DNA from: Epiperipatus broadwayi
Taxonomy: Eukaryota; Onychophora; Udeonychophora; Euonychophora; Peripatidae
Direction of reading: 5' to 3'
Length of the DNA stretch: 64,000 nucleotides
NCBI GenBank assembly: GCA_028023455.1
Contig: JAQFVV010000158.1
Span: 1,986,001 to 2,050,000 of the forward strand
A program made the translations under genes and the position numbers. Positions 1-12,419 of the stretch are shown piece by piece. The notes under the pieces are model-generated. The model did not search any database. It saw nothing but the letters and a program-made list of their open reading frames with translations, and was not told the origin of the DNA. Numbering within the stretch: position 1 is the first letter of the stretch; the number at the start of each line of letters is the position of its first letter.

Positions 1-389
1 CAAATTAGTATTTATAATGTTTATTTATAAATTACAAATACAGCTTTTTGTAATTTTATTGAATGAATATTTGAGAAAAAATAAAATACATATAATGCAA
101 AATATTACATTTTACTTCCTTGAATGTTTATTGCGAATCCATTAATAACATTGTCATAATTTTTGTGTGAGTGTGAATTCTGATTCAATACATAAAATTG
201 CTAATGAAGAGAATCATTTTTGATCTATGCTGATTTCACATTAACATGACCAGAATATTGTGAAATATTTAAGCATACACACTGTACATAACTGATATTT
301 CAATGTGATAAGACCTTCAAATTAAATAATTTTTGCAGAAAAAAAAATGTAATTATGTTTAGCATTTAATAAAATCATTTTATTTGTAG

Positions 390-439
390 ACGATGCAGGT
401 GAGGAGCCTAGGGTAGTCACACTGTTTGCATTGCCTTGA
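390..439 (+). CDS. Possible terminal exon of an unknown host gene
   Basis: A splice acceptor context (T-rich tract ending TTTGTAG at 388-389) is followed by 16 open codons reading DAGEEPRVVTLFALP and a TGA stop at 437-439. An AATAAA signal lies at 484-489, about 45 bases after the stop, which is the layout of a last coding exon. Base composition is also less AT-rich here than around it. I do not recognise the peptide. An alternative is that CAG|GTGAGG at 397-403 is a 5' splice site, which would make a 9-base microexon. The upstream exons would lie outside the window, so this is inference from signals only. Confidence 0.3.
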
Positions 440-483
440 GATCAATTCTGTCTATGTATATAGTGCAAAGCAAACATATGCCA

Positions 484-489
484 AATAAA
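484..489 (+). promoter_or_regulatory. Candidate polyadenylation signal AATAAA
   Basis: AATAAA sits 45 bases downstream of the possible terminal-exon stop. In DNA this AT-rich the hexamer is frequent by chance, so its value rests on position alone. Confidence 0.25.
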
Positions 490-499
490 TATCCTGATT

Positions 500-2420
500 A
501 TTGGAATTATTATTGTGATTTGTATTTTTGATGTTCACAGTTTAAATATTAACAAGGATTGGTATTTTCTCCAGCAAAATACAACTATATCTCTATTATT
601 CTTTCACCATACTAACACATATATAAATAATACATCAATATGTGAATGCTGATTGGGTTAATAAACAACTAATCTATATGACTGCATCATCAGAGGATGA
701 CATAGACATTTTGACCCTATATGTTCCCTAATTATATTGGTACACCAATATATGACCTGATACAGAAGTAGCATTTTGTTACTCTCTCTATATTTTATTT
801 TATAAATTTAAAATTGCAGTGATTGTATAATTAAGCCACTGTATTTATCAAAATTTTTTATGATTCAACACAAATTTTTTGGTACTGATACATATGACAA
901 TCCATTCCACTAGATGACATTGTTCCTTTAACAAAACACATCAATATAATGTTACCGGGCCATTACATTTTCTTTAATATTTTAACAAATAAACAATACA
1001 CAGACAACTTTTTAAAATCAAGTTATTTTATTGTTTTTGAAACTAATTTTATAGGTTTTCAATTAATAAGCTTTTTTTTTCTTTTATAATAAATGTTCCT
1101 TTATTTTATCTTTTTTGCAAAATAACCAATATTTTTTTTCTTTTGAAAGAAATGTTCCTTTAGGTTAGGGTTTTTTTGGAGGGGGGAGTACTTTAATATA
1201 TTTTCAAAATGTTCATTTGTTAACTTTTTTTGGTATTCATTAACATTGATTTGATTGCTTCAAACATAGTTTTATTTTTGGTTGATAAACAATACCTCAA
1301 TAGCCAATTTATTTTTGTTTGAAAATAAATCTTTCTTTATTTTATGCTTTTTTTTGTGAACTGCAATTTAATATATTAGGCAATAGAGACAGCTTGAACG
1401 AATACTTTTTTTCACAAGTAGCCATTTTTTCACCAATGCAAGCTATGAGATTTTAGATTCAAATATACTGAATTGCCAAATTTCCTAATTTTAATGCATT
1501 TATACAGGTGGTAGTGACATTAGGTATAGTGTGACAATTTGGAGGACCTTATAGAAATTCATTTAGGTTGGAAAATAATTACTTCTGAGTGCATATTGGT
1601 TCACTTTCCATCATTAAAATTATTCACACCCTATCATGATAAGTTAGAAGGTAAACAACATGTATCAAAACTAACTGATACAATAGGCTAAGTCTGAATT
1701 GTGAGAGCAATTGATTGCAAAACATGCTGCAGGCCGCCATTAGCCAAAAGACTCAATTGCTAGCACTCAATTATTGATAGCAATTGAGAAGTTGTGCCTG
1801 ATAAACAGTATTTTCAACTACTTTTGTCTAGTAACAATGCCATCAAGCAGAATGAATTGTCATATTATCAGTACCAATTTTTCTAATAATAATATAATTT
1901 ATAGGATAGTGCTATTTTCAAATGAATGTTACTTTGCCAATCCCTCTCCCCTTCCCATCCACATCAAAACATATTTTTTAAAAAACAACTTCACACATTT
2001 TGAAATTAATATTTTATTTCAATAATTTTATAAACATAAAAAATTTAGAGAGCAATATTTATTTTGAATAATAATTTTTATATGGGCATGTGACAAGAAT
2101 ACTTTATAAAGCAGACTTCCTACATTATTCTAATAAACTTGCAAATAATACCTTTTCACATTACTCTATTATCTAGATAAAAAAATGAAACTAATTTTAT
2201 CTGGGCCCATGATCTTATGTGAGTAGTAGACTAATATTGATATGGGGGGGGGGTAGCCTTATTGACAATCTTAGCAATGCCTGAATCTAACCAGATCATA
2301 ATATCAGATTACAATGCAAATATTAAACTTAATATAAAACAAACAAAAAGTAAGAAATGTGTAGCACTGATAATATATAATGACATCTCTGAAATAATAA
2401 TCTTCATATGTGCTTATTAT
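500..2420. other. AT-rich non-coding DNA, nothing recognised
   Basis: No coding similarity is seen. Homopolymer T tracts are common between 1070 and 1400. The 83-codon open frame at 1774-2025 has low-complexity composition and no recognisable motif. Confidence 0.5.
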
Positions 2421-2479
2421 TAGAATCCTTCCCAAGATAGACTTTCTAAAGTCATTTTATTAAAATAGCAAGTAACACC

Positions 2480-2600
2480 TCATATAAATCTACTAACCAG
2501 ATGAGGAATGAATCCTTTCCCATCTAGTTAGTAGATTAATATGATAGAACATTATTTATAAATTGGAGAATATGGTTCTCAATTTTCAAATAATGTTCTC
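2480..2600. repeat. Two adjacent hairpins
   Basis: An inverted repeat with arms of about 22 bases (around AAATCTACTAACCAGATG, answered by CATCTAGTTAGTAGATT) lies at 2481-2543. A second one (GAACATTATTT / AAATAATGTTC) lies at 2548-2600. They may be remains of a larger fold-back element. A diverged inverted match to the stretch near 2430 also occurs around 3020-3080. Confidence 0.5.
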
Positions 2601-3177
2601 TCATACAAATATATTAACTAGATGGAAAAAAGTGATTCATTTCTCAGCCGATTAGCTGATTGATTTGAGAGACGAATTTATTGAAATAAGTAAAAATATC
2701 TGACTTTTGAAAAATTCTTATATATATAAAATAACTCTTCATATATACATATGATTACGTTATTTTAGAAATATTATTATATATTTCAGTGCTATATAAT
2801 TAATAGTCACAGTTATAAAGTTACTAAAATTAATAAAATTTATATCTGTATTATGGTCTGAAACTGTGAGATAGTTAGATCAAAGCTTTGTTAAGATCAC
2901 CATTACTAAATATCAATGATTAATCTGCTAAATATATAAGATCTTGGGGAGTCGATAAAAATGAATTCTTTTTTTTCTGGTTAATAGATAGATATAAAAA
3001 CATCATTATTTGAAAATATATTAAAATGACTTTAGAAAAAGTTTAACTTGTAAAGGAGTTTATACTATGCTCATATAAGAATTATTACTTCAGAAATATT
3101 ATATTTACATTGTTGTTTAAATCAATAGAATTTATATAGTAATCTATGTATAATTTAGATGACAAATTGAAATTTTA

Positions 3178-3358
3178 AACTGGATCCCAAGAGATTGTAA
3201 AAGACCTAGAAAGAGACTGCATGTGAGCTGAATGGATGAAATAAGGGAATGTTCTAGGGTGGTGTAGAGAACAGAAGCTGGAGATCAGAGAAGATGGATT
3301 GAGCTTGGAGAGACCTTCATCCTACAGTGGATTGATAATGATTAAAAATGATGATGAT
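3178..3358 (+). mobile_element. 5'-truncated RTE-like LINE, 3' end only
   Basis: Read on the plus strand, the sequence encodes the last residues of an RTE-type ORF (…RRWIELGETFILQWIDN) and then a short ATG/GATGAT microsatellite, as in RTE elements. It is the same family as the minus-strand copy starting at 4364, whose C-terminus is nearly identical. Several stops interrupt the frame. The copy keeps only about 180 bases, so it is a dead 5'-truncated insertion. Confidence 0.7.
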
Positions 3359-3502
3359 ATATATAATTACTAAATACTGAAAAAAATTAATGATAGAATT
3401 ATACATTTTGACAGATTTAAAATAAAGTTTACATTATTTATATTAAATAGCAAACTATATAGATAAACGAGCATGGTCACACTTTTCTATTGCCTCAAAA
3501 CC

Positions 3503-3808
3503 CTCTATAGATATTGCCACTCAGTGCAAGCCAGAGTAATCAATGGATGCCAGAAGGCTTGTGCATAAAATCTCCATCTAGTGCCTACTCATCCAATATC
3601 CCCAGACTAGTTTCTGGCTTGTGGCCTTTGTCAGTGAGGAGTCTAGGTGCAGTGCTCTTAGATCAAAGGCTCCTCACTAATGAAGGCCACAGCCAGAAAA
3701 CTAGTCTGGGGATATTGGATGAGTAGGCACTATGGGGATTTTATGCACTAGCTTTCTGGAATCCATTGATTACTCTGGCTTGCACTGAGTGGCAATACAT
3801 ATAGAAAG
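3503..3808. repeat. Fold-back element, arms about 138 bp
   Basis: The left arm (3503-3641) and the right arm (3670-3808) are near-perfect reverse complements around a spacer of about 28 bases. Shared landmarks are GCCACTCAGTGCAAGCCAGA on the left and its complement TCTGGCTTGCACTGAGTGGC on the right. A single-arm relative is at 55230-55405 and a diverged scrap is at 4085-4140, so this is a dispersed family. The 70-codon open frame over it is incidental. Confidence 0.8.
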
Positions 3809-4084
3809 TTTTGCCTGTTTTAATAAGTTATAAACAAGCATAAGAAATGGTGATCAAGTGATGTTTTCCCACAAAACCCTATGGAACAACTACAAATTCA
3901 TAATATACTTTAAATATTAGAAAATATATAGTATTTGATATTATGTAAAAGTATCAAGAGTGAAGATTTATCAGATTGCTGCACAAGCAACATTAAAAAT
4001 CTCACAGAAATTCATATATCTTAGTGCCAAAAAAAAACAAAGTCCGTTTTTTGAAGTCTCAGTAACTTATACTGAAGCTAAACT

Positions 4085-4145
4085 CTCCATATAGTAGTGC
4101 CATTCAGTGCAAACCGATGTAACCAATGGATACAAGAAGGTAGAC
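4085..4145 (+). repeat. Diverged scrap of the 3.5-kb fold-back family
   Basis: The stretch TAGTGCCATTCAGTGCAAAC and the following 'aaccaatggatacaagaagg' match the left arm at 3511-3560 with several mismatches. Only the outer part of an arm is present. Confidence 0.45.
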
Positions 4146-4378
4146 ATAAAAATGATGATCATGTGATATTTAGTCTCAATAATGTATATGAGAAACTGTA
4201 AGAATGAAATTTTATTCAGTGTAAGTATAAACAAATTTATTGAAATTAAACTAATTTAATACTCCCAAGACAGAATCATCAAATTTTCATTTTAACAACC
4301 TTGTAAATGTTTAAAGTTTTCACAATATATATATATATAAGTATACAGAAACTTGTTAGTATGCCATCATCATCATCA

Positions 4379-5787
4379 TCAACCATTATCAATCCACTGC
4401 AGGATGAAGGTCTCTCCAAGTTCAATCCATCTTTTCCTATCTTTAGCTTCTCTTCTCCACATTATCCCTGCACACTTTCTTATTTCATCCACCCATCTCA
4501 CATGTAATTTCTTTCTGGGTCTTTTACAATCTCTTGGAATCCAGTTTAAAAGTTCAATTGTCCATCTGTTATCATCTCTTCTAACAATATGTCCAGCCCA
4601 ACTCCAGTCTTTTAATTTTTTCAATGAGGTCAATAACACCTGTTTGTTCTCTTACCCATACATTGCATTTTCGATCCCTTCTTGTTATTCCCAACATGTA
4701 TCTCTATTAAGTGTCCAAGTATCAGATCCATAAGTAAGAACTGGCAAAACACATTTATTAAAAACCTTCCTTTTCAAACACATAGGCATATTTCCTTTTA
4801 GTATCAAGTTATTTCTACCAAAAGCACTCCAACCAAGTTTAATTCTATGATTAATTTCATCCATTATATTTCCATCTGTATTAATAATCTGACCAAGGTA
4901 TTTGTAACTGTTAACTTCTTCTAACTCATCATAATCAATCTTTATTTTCATATTTTGAGAAAATCTATTAAACATTACTTTAGTCTTTTTAACATTTATC
5001 TTTAATCCTACTTTCATCTGATAACTCCTGCAACATTTCCTGTAGTTCTAAAGCATTATTTGCAAAAACAACTACATCATCTGCAAATCTAAATGACTTA
5101 AATAATCTCCATTTACTTTCACTCCTTTAGCTTCCCATTTTAATCCACAAAATACTTCTTGCAGCACTACTGTAAAAAGTTTTGGAGATATGGAGTCACC
5201 CTGTCTTACACCCTTTTCAATGTTGATTTTTCTACTATCATTATGTAATCTAATTGTTGCTGTTGCATTTTTATAAATATTCTTCAAAATATGACAATAT
5301 CCTGGATCTACACCTTGATGACCCAATGCTTTAATCACTGAAGAAATGTTTATAGAATCAAATGCCTTTTCATAGTCTACAAATCTTAAGCATAATGGCA
5401 ACTCATATTCATTTGTTCTTTCTATAATTTCTCTCAATACCTGGATTGATCTACTGCACTGAAATCACTTTTAAATCCAGCTTGTTCTCTTGGTTGGTGG
5501 AAATCCAGTGTTTTCTGTAGATGAGTTGTAATTATCTTAGTAAATATTTTCTATAAAACTGATAAAAGACTGATAGGTCTGTAATTTCTAATGTCTTCTT
5601 TATCACCTTTTTTAAATATTAATATTAATACTGCATTTTTCCAATCATCTGGTACATCTTTATCATTTAGACATTTGGTATATAACTTTGCTAAAAAAAT
5701 TTCTATTTCTTCACCTGATTGTGGACTCAGGCTGCCATTTGATAATGACTTTTTATTTAGGTACTTACAACTGCAGATCACTTTCAA
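4379..5787 (-). pseudogene. RTE-like reverse transcriptase and C-terminus, frameshifted
   Basis: Four minus-strand open pieces cover RT in order: 5551-5787 (thumb-proximal start, NYRPISLLSVL), 5072-5437 (motif A FVDYEKAFDSI, then VRQGDSISPKLF), the FADDVVVFANN catalytic box near 5075-5095 read across a frameshift, 4685-5017 (KYLGQIINTDGN) and 4379-4639 (C-terminal RRWIELGETF). In the RTE family this enzyme copies element RNA at a nicked target. Here at least three frameshifts break it. All key RT boxes are still visible, so the copy is not very old. Confidence 0.8.
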
Positions 5788-6991
5788 GTGAAGGAATATT
5801 GCAAGAGGTAGAAGAACTGTCTTATATTAAATGGGACATTATTGGACTTTGTGAAGTTAGAAGAAAAGGTGAAGAAACAATTGATTTAAAAAGTGGACAT
5901 ATACTCTACTATAAAGGCACAAATATTGAAAATACAAGTGGAGTAGGATTCATTATAAATCAAAAATGGAAGAATAACATTGTGGAGATTGATGGTGTAT
6001 CAGACAGAGTGGCAAGATTTGTTTTACAACTTAATAGCAGATACCAAATGCAGAGAATTCAGGTTTATGCCCCAACAAGTTCTCATAGTGATGAAGTTAT
6101 AGAAGATTTTTATATGGATGTACAAAAGGCTTTTGACCAGAGTAAACAACATTTTAAAATTGTTATGGGAGACTTTAATGCTAGAATTGGTAAACAAATG
6201 AAAGATGAAAATGCTGTAGGTAATTTTGGTTATGGTAATAGAAATGAGAGAGGACATAGACTTGTGGAGTTTGCAGAAAAAGAAAAACTTTATCTTTTTT
6301 TGAGAAAAATGTTAAAAGGAAATGGACATGGAAGCATCCAAATGAAGATACGGCAGAATTGGATTATATTTTGACTGTCCGAAAATACATATTTCAAGAT
6401 TGTAATGTTCTTAATAAATTTAACACAGGAAGTGATCATCGATTAGTAAGATGTAAGATACATGTTAATGCAAAACTAGAGAGACAAAAATTATTAAGAA
6501 AAACAATATTTACAGTTGATATTCCTAATCTTCAAAAACATTCTAATGAATTTAAATTAGAACTTACAAATCGGTTTCAAGTATTAGTAGATTTTGAACA
6601 TGATTCAGATTTGAATGACATTAATAGGAAAATAAGCGATACACTTTTAAAAACTGCAACAAAGATAGCTGGTAGAAAAAAGCAACAATTGACCAATAAA
6701 ATTTCTACTGAGACTAGAGAATTTAGGAAGAAAAGGAATATGAGAATATACAACAATGATGCATTAAAAAAGATTGAATATCTCAAATTTTGTAAAATGG
6801 TGCAGAAAAGAGTTGAAAATGATATAAGAAAGTATAATTGTGAACTAGCAAGGAAGGCCGTAGAAGAGAATAAAAGTCTAAAGAGTGTAAAACTACATTT
6901 TGGTATTGGTAGGAAATTTATATCTGCAATAAGAAAAAAAGATGGCATCATTATTGTGAAAAGTAGAAACAATGCTTATACCATGGGATGA
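5745..6991 (+). pseudogene. RTE-like APE endonuclease and linker, frameshifted
   Basis: The open frame ending at 6374 starts its real homology at LGTYNCRSL (about 5759) and continues through GLCEVRRKGE, QVYAPTS and VMGDFNARIG. After a frameshift near 6350, the frame 6359-6991 continues with LDYILTV and the TGSDHRLVRC box. These are the successive motifs of an apurinic-like endonuclease that nicks the target for LINE insertion. The rest of the second frame is the charged linker between EN and RT. The first residues upstream of about 5745 belong to the junction with the inverted RT half. Confidence 0.8.
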
Positions 6992-6999
6992 ACTTGCTT

Positions 7000-8290
7000 T
7001 CCCAAAAATTCATATAGTTAGCAATTTTAATTAAAGCATCTATATTGAGCAAAAATTGAACTAAAAGAAAATCATATATATATATTGTTGCTTAAATCAT
7101 GCTAGTTTTATCAAAGATTTTATGATTGAAAGTAAGACATATAATTAGTGAAATTTTAGCTATTAAAAAACAATGATTCATTTGACTACGTCATATTTGC
7201 AGATTGGGTCATTCAATTCTTTCTCCTTTAGTAATTATAGTCATCATGAAACTATTGATTTTGAAACATAAACAGTTTGAATTAATAATGGACCAATAAC
7301 TTGATCTCTTTTAAACTCAAATATAAGATTACTTTTTACAAACTTATGAAAATATTGTCAGCTTCCTGTCAGTTATCTTCTTAAAATTTTATCTGCAAAA
7401 AGAAAAAAGTTATATAAATATGTACTTTTCATTTTATACTGTATGAAAACAAAAATATAGTATTAATACGATAAGAGTTCTTATTATTTTATTCAAACAT
7501 TATATAAGTACACACATATTTAACACCAACCAAATTATATTATAGTATTCTTTATTGGAACTTCATAAATTCATAATTTATCGATCAATAAAAAAGATGT
7601 CAGTCTAATTTCTTCCCATCCCTCCACCCCCCCCCCCAAAAAAAAACAATTGCCCAGATATCTAAACTTATTTTTAAAGATATTCATATTCACAACTAAT
7701 ACATATGCATATAATATTAAACCTTTTAATGGAATACAATAGATATTTCATAGTGGATGGAGAATCTCTGTTCACATTATAATAACCACTAAATGTTAAA
7801 CATTACATTATAAAAAATATGTAATAATCATTTTACATGTATAACAAAATATTTTCTTATGAAATGCTTATTGTATTGTATTAAAAAATTTAATATTATT
7901 ATGTATATTTGATCATGAATATATTTAAACTTTGAAACTAAACGAATTTATAATTGTAGTATTTAAATAGAAATATAGCCTATCTGTCCTAGTAGGGCGA
8001 TTCAAATGTTTTTAAATCTCTAGTTCAACTATTGATTAAATATTGTCCAAAAAAATTGCATGTATAGGGAAAGAAGTCAATCTGAAATCTTTTTCACTGA
8101 TTGGTATTATGGAATTCAAATTATGAATAATGTTTAATTATTTTAATTAATTTTATATTTTTTTTACCAGCATAATAGTTAATTATCAGTAATATTGAGT
8201 TGTTTTTACATATAATAAGTAATGCTTTAGAAATATGAAAGAAAATAATCCTAATAGTGGATGTTATATTAGCTCTTTTAAATCAAGTGT
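7000..8290. other. AT-rich non-coding DNA, nothing recognised
   Basis: No gene or repeat family is recognised. A C-run next to an A-run occurs at 7627-7647. Confidence 0.5.
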
Positions 8291-8295
8291 TTTTT

Positions 8296-8391
8296 TTTGT
8301 ACAGTATAACATAATTCTGACTTTTAATTGATATCAGAACTAATTAACTCTGATAAGAATTAAAAAGTCATGTTGTAGTGCATTATACTGA
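8296..8391. repeat. Short palindromic repeat beginning CAGTATAA
   Basis: CAGTATAACATAATTCTGAC at the left is answered by the complement of GTTGTAGTGCATTATACTG at the right, and an inner stem TGACTTTTAATT/AATTAAAAAGTCA surrounds a small loop. Arms are about 40 bases with a few mismatches. It could be a small MITE. I see no clear flanking TA duplication on both sides. Confidence 0.55.
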
Positions 8392-8399
8392 AAATGATT

Positions 8400-9890
8400 T
8401 TTTTTGACAATGCATAATATTATTAATGGTCTAGGTATTATATATTATGTAATATCATAAAACTTTTTTAATGTAAAATATAATTTCTACTGTATTAAAA
8501 TAAGCTATTTCATCAAGCATTAAACATATACTTAATTTAATAATTTTGAATATATATTATGGCCATAAAGTATAGAACACCCTCATAATAACAGAGTTCA
8601 ATGGATGTTTATTAAGAAACTGCTTTCTATTAAAATCATGGGATCCACTGATTGTTCAGATTTACAATGTTATTTCTGGAGTATGAAGAAGTATTACTGC
8701 CATCAATGACTACATAGGGTCAAAGGTGCTGATATTAGATTCAAACTGGGTCACAAAAATGTACAGTTATTGATGCAACATCTGACTTATGGAGCTAAAG
8801 AATGTTAGCTTGGTTTTTAAATAATTTGCTTGAATATCATAATATATGTAAAAGATAGCCACTGTATAACTATTATGCAAAACAAAAATCTATGAGAATA
8901 AAGCTAAAAGCAAACAGCTGTTTTGCATTGACACATGTTATCTATTGTTTGCTCATTCTTACTAAATTGTTTTGAAGTAGAAAGAAAGTTATAAGCTGTC
9001 AAAGTTCAGGTTTTAAGATTGTCTGTGTTATAATGAAAGTGAACATTACAAAATCTTGCTTATTTATATTTTTTATTTAACTTTATGGAAATATTTTGTA
9101 AAGTTGATTTTAGTTAAGAACAGATTGTTTCTTAGATACTATAGTGTCATCTAACATAAATGGGTGAAGCTACACTTGATAGCAAGAATATATGTCTAAA
9201 GAGAGCAGTTATTGTATTTTGCCACACCTCTTCTTACTTTTCAGCCATTCACAGCTAAAAATGATTTATGAAATTATTTTGTTTCTTACTTTAAACAGTC
9301 AAAGACCTTTTTTTATTGTTAATAAAAATAATAATTCTAATAAGAAATACATTTTTATCTTTTTTACCACAAAGTGAGAATTCTATCTAATTTATTTAAA
9401 CAATTTTTAAATAAATTCACATACTCTCACATATTCAATAACGTGATTTCTCTTTTTTGTATTTTTTAATTTTTTTTCCTTCCGTTTCAGTTGAAACATC
9501 ATTTAAATGTTTTTAAATATTTAATGATATTACGCTGTTTTATAAAATATTAAATTTCAGCATTAAGTACATTTTACATCTGTATTTCTAATGATTCCAG
9601 TTGTACATATGATATTTTATAACAATTAAAACATATCTCTATGTTTCTTATATTATATACTATTTTGTACATATGTAAATATATTCAATTGTTTTAATTA
9701 TTACAGAATATTTGTAGTTATAAGTTAGATAATTTTTATTACTTTCAAAGGTAACCTTTATTAATAAAAGATTACAAAAATTTTTGGGTACACTTACCCA
9801 TTGAGGATTACACAGTGTTCAATGTAACAAGGTAAAATGTACATACGTTCAAAAACAATTACATCCATAAAAATTGCTGTGATGTGATTA
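8400..9890. other. AT-rich non-coding DNA, nothing recognised
   Basis: Nothing coding is recognised. 'ggccataaagtatagaacac' at 8561-8580 resembles the start of some Tc1/mariner-type terminal repeats, but no second end was found. Confidence 0.4.
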
Positions 9891-9899
9891 ATGTTTATC

Positions 9900-10770
9900 T
9901 GTACATGGATCCACATGGCCCGGCTGTCAAGAAGTTAACCATCACCCAATGATTCTACCTCTAAGTGAAGACCAAAATGCTTCAGTTGAATAGGTGGCAA
10001 AGTCCAGCATTGCATCAACCACCACAACAAGCAGTGAGGTCTAAGACCCAAGTTCACCAAGCAATAAACTCTCGATCCACAGCTAAGCCATGTCAAGACT
10101 ATTCCAGATATCTCTGCCTCCCAATTAGCAGTCCAAATGGGCAGGGACCACAATCGGTCTACCTGCCCAAAATTAGAAAGCCAACTTGGAAAAAAACTAA
10201 GAAGTAATAAGTAATGAGCACAGATTGACACTGCCCAAAAACAGCCTATCAGGGGGCACAGCAGCTGACCAGAGCAGGAATAGTACTGAGACTTTGACCA
10301 TATACCCTCCCAGCAGATATTCTGGGTAGTGGCAAAATTGTCAACAGCCCACACCATAAACCAGAGACCTAACATCTGCCACCAGCCCCCCCCACCCCGA
10401 GGAAGAAAAGAAGAGTGCAACCCGTGCCCACAAAATATTACAACAAAACTCCATCGATGTTACAAAAAGTGGCGGTGGCCCAAAGCAGTCCATCTGCCTT
10501 ACAGATGCACTAAATTTAATGCTAACAAATGAAACTTAATAATAGTGAATGCAAATCAACACTGATTTATCAAATAATCCATCAAGGGGTGCAGTAGCCC
10601 TTCATGGCAAAGTCCATGTGAAGCTAGTGACTTTCACTCTCTCGACAGGTTTTCCTGGGCTAGACAATGATCGTTGACTGCCCTCTCAAATGAACCAAGC
10701 CCTTTATGACCACTATCATCACCCTTGAGGAAAAGGAGTGCAAACTCACACCACCAATACATTTGATTCA
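9900..10770. other. GC-richer block of unknown origin
   Basis: Base composition changes sharply from the surrounding AT-rich DNA to near-balanced, with many CCA/CAG-type words. Open frames on both strands (9935-10420 minus, 161 codons; 9965-10207 and 10329-10532 plus) follow from the lower stop frequency. None shows a domain or a plausible amino acid composition; the minus frame is very rich in W, L, S and C. It may be a decayed retroposon, a processed copy or part of an exon. I cannot assign it. Confidence 0.4.
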
Positions 10771-10779
10771 TGTAGTCTT

Positions 10780-12410
10780 GAAATCAAGCCAGATTTACTT
10801 GTGCACCATGAGAACAAATCATTTGTCCATATCATCTTGCATACTGAAGTCATTGGAGCTGAACATCTGCCCTTAATTATTATCAAACTCCTGTGTCTGC
10901 AAATGTTCACAATAGCTGTTCAACCCACCAACCAAAGTCCTTCAAGGTTCAAGGTGATTTTTATTTGTTGATACCAATTGGATCCTGCTTCTTTTGATTG
11001 AATTTTAGGTCTTGATTAATAATCAGTGATTCAAGTATAATCTGAAAGTCTGTTGTTAAGCTTTGGAAAATTCTCAATAATTATTGCTTAAAAGAGTATG
11101 AATAGTTTGCAGTTTCAATGTCTCTGTTTAGGTCTAAAACATCATTTGTACTAATTTTTGTCTTTAAATCATTATTTTTTTCAGCTCAGAAATCACTTCA
11201 TTGTAATTCTGTGTTGATTTGAAAATTTTTTAATTTTTTTTTTGTGGCCCCCAATCCACTGGAAGGGGGGTAATAACTTCTGTTCTGATCATCAGAGAAA
11301 CCTGATTTTTGTGCAGGAAAATAGCTTTGGTTATTTTCTATAATGTTCAATTCTAAAATTGAGATCAAATTAACATTTAAAACTTGTTTAACACTGCTAA
11401 AATCTGATGCAAAGATAAAATTCCAAAAACCATCATTGTTAACATATTATATTCATCGTTTTCTATGAGATTTGATGTCCAAATGAATTGCCTGTTTATT
11501 CTATTAATAAAATTAGGATTTCTAGTGTCTATTCTTTTTAGAATTATTTGGTTTCATTTAAAATTATTTTTAAAAGGTTTACAATATTCTAATGATTCCA
11601 AGAATTACTTAAGCTAGCTTTTGTTTATTTCTAATGGCATCCATTTGCATAAAATGGAATGATAGATAATTTCAATTATCATTGAATGAAAACTGTTCCA
11701 AAACTTCTAAAGATGAAAAAACAATAAAACAGATATTCACTTACATTTTGGTAAACTTTTCTTCTATGAATCCAACAATGGACTATGACTTTGGTGAACA
11801 AAACAGAGAGCCTGAAACAGTGAAAACTGGAGTCCTAGACTCCCTCTAGTGGACTTCGATAATTTTTATTATCTAGTTGATTTGTTAAATGTTTTTAGAA
11901 AAATTCAGACTTATAGTTATACTTTTCTGAAAACATTCTACTGATAATAACAATAAACAGGTTAATAAAGAAACACTGCTTCAAGTAGTGGAATTGTTTT
12001 CTTTAGGTGTTGAGTGAGTGGTTTGACTACAATTAACTGAGTATCTTTAGTTTTATGAACACTGAATTTAAGGTAATGCTCCGATCAATTAAATTATTCT
12101 TGGTTAGAACATCATCTTAAATTCAATATTCATGAATCTAAACGCATTCAATTTTTGTACTGCTTCTGATCAGTCTAGCAACATTCAAAGAAGAGAGGGA
12201 GATAATACTAGTTCAAACATTGTTAGCATATTAACTTGTGTGTTTTTATAAACAGTTGAAAGTATTTAGAAATAAAGGTCGAATTTTTCTACAAACATTT
12301 AACAATTAAACTGGATGATGGATCATTCAATAAATAACTATATGCAAAATGTCTTCATCACAAACCTTCAGCCAGTCATTGTTACAGAATATATTTATAT
12401 ACAACCGTAT
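10780..12410. other. Unassigned, possibly decayed coding DNA on the minus strand
   Basis: The minus strand between about 11500 and 10950 has stretches of charged residues (around NDLKTKIST and DLNRDIETANYS) that look like decayed coding DNA, but I recognise no family. The rest shows nothing. Confidence 0.2.
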
Positions 12411-12419
12411 CATTAGAAA

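Larger units (their letters stand above)
4364..6995. mobile_element. RTE-like LINE copy with inverted 5' half
   Basis: One LINE insertion in two oppositely oriented pieces. 4364-5745 holds RT and the 3' end on the minus strand, finishing in an ATG microsatellite at 4364-4380. 5745-6995 holds the endonuclease and linker on the plus strand. The element's 5'-most part (start of EN) lies at the internal junction, and the EN-RT linker lies at the outer edge. That order is the one expected of twin-priming 5' inversion. A short linker stretch between the halves appears to be lost. AACTTG occurs at both edges, but this is too short to call a target duplication. Confidence 0.75.

Noticed and set aside
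8561-8600. Tc1/mariner-type terminal repeat at 'ggccataaagtatagaacac'
   Set aside because: No facing terminal repeat, TA duplication or transposase remnant was found nearby.
9935-10420. 161-codon minus-strand frame in the GC-richer block
   Set aside because: Very W/S/L/C-rich composition with no domain, and an equally open frame on the other strand. It is best explained by low stop frequency.
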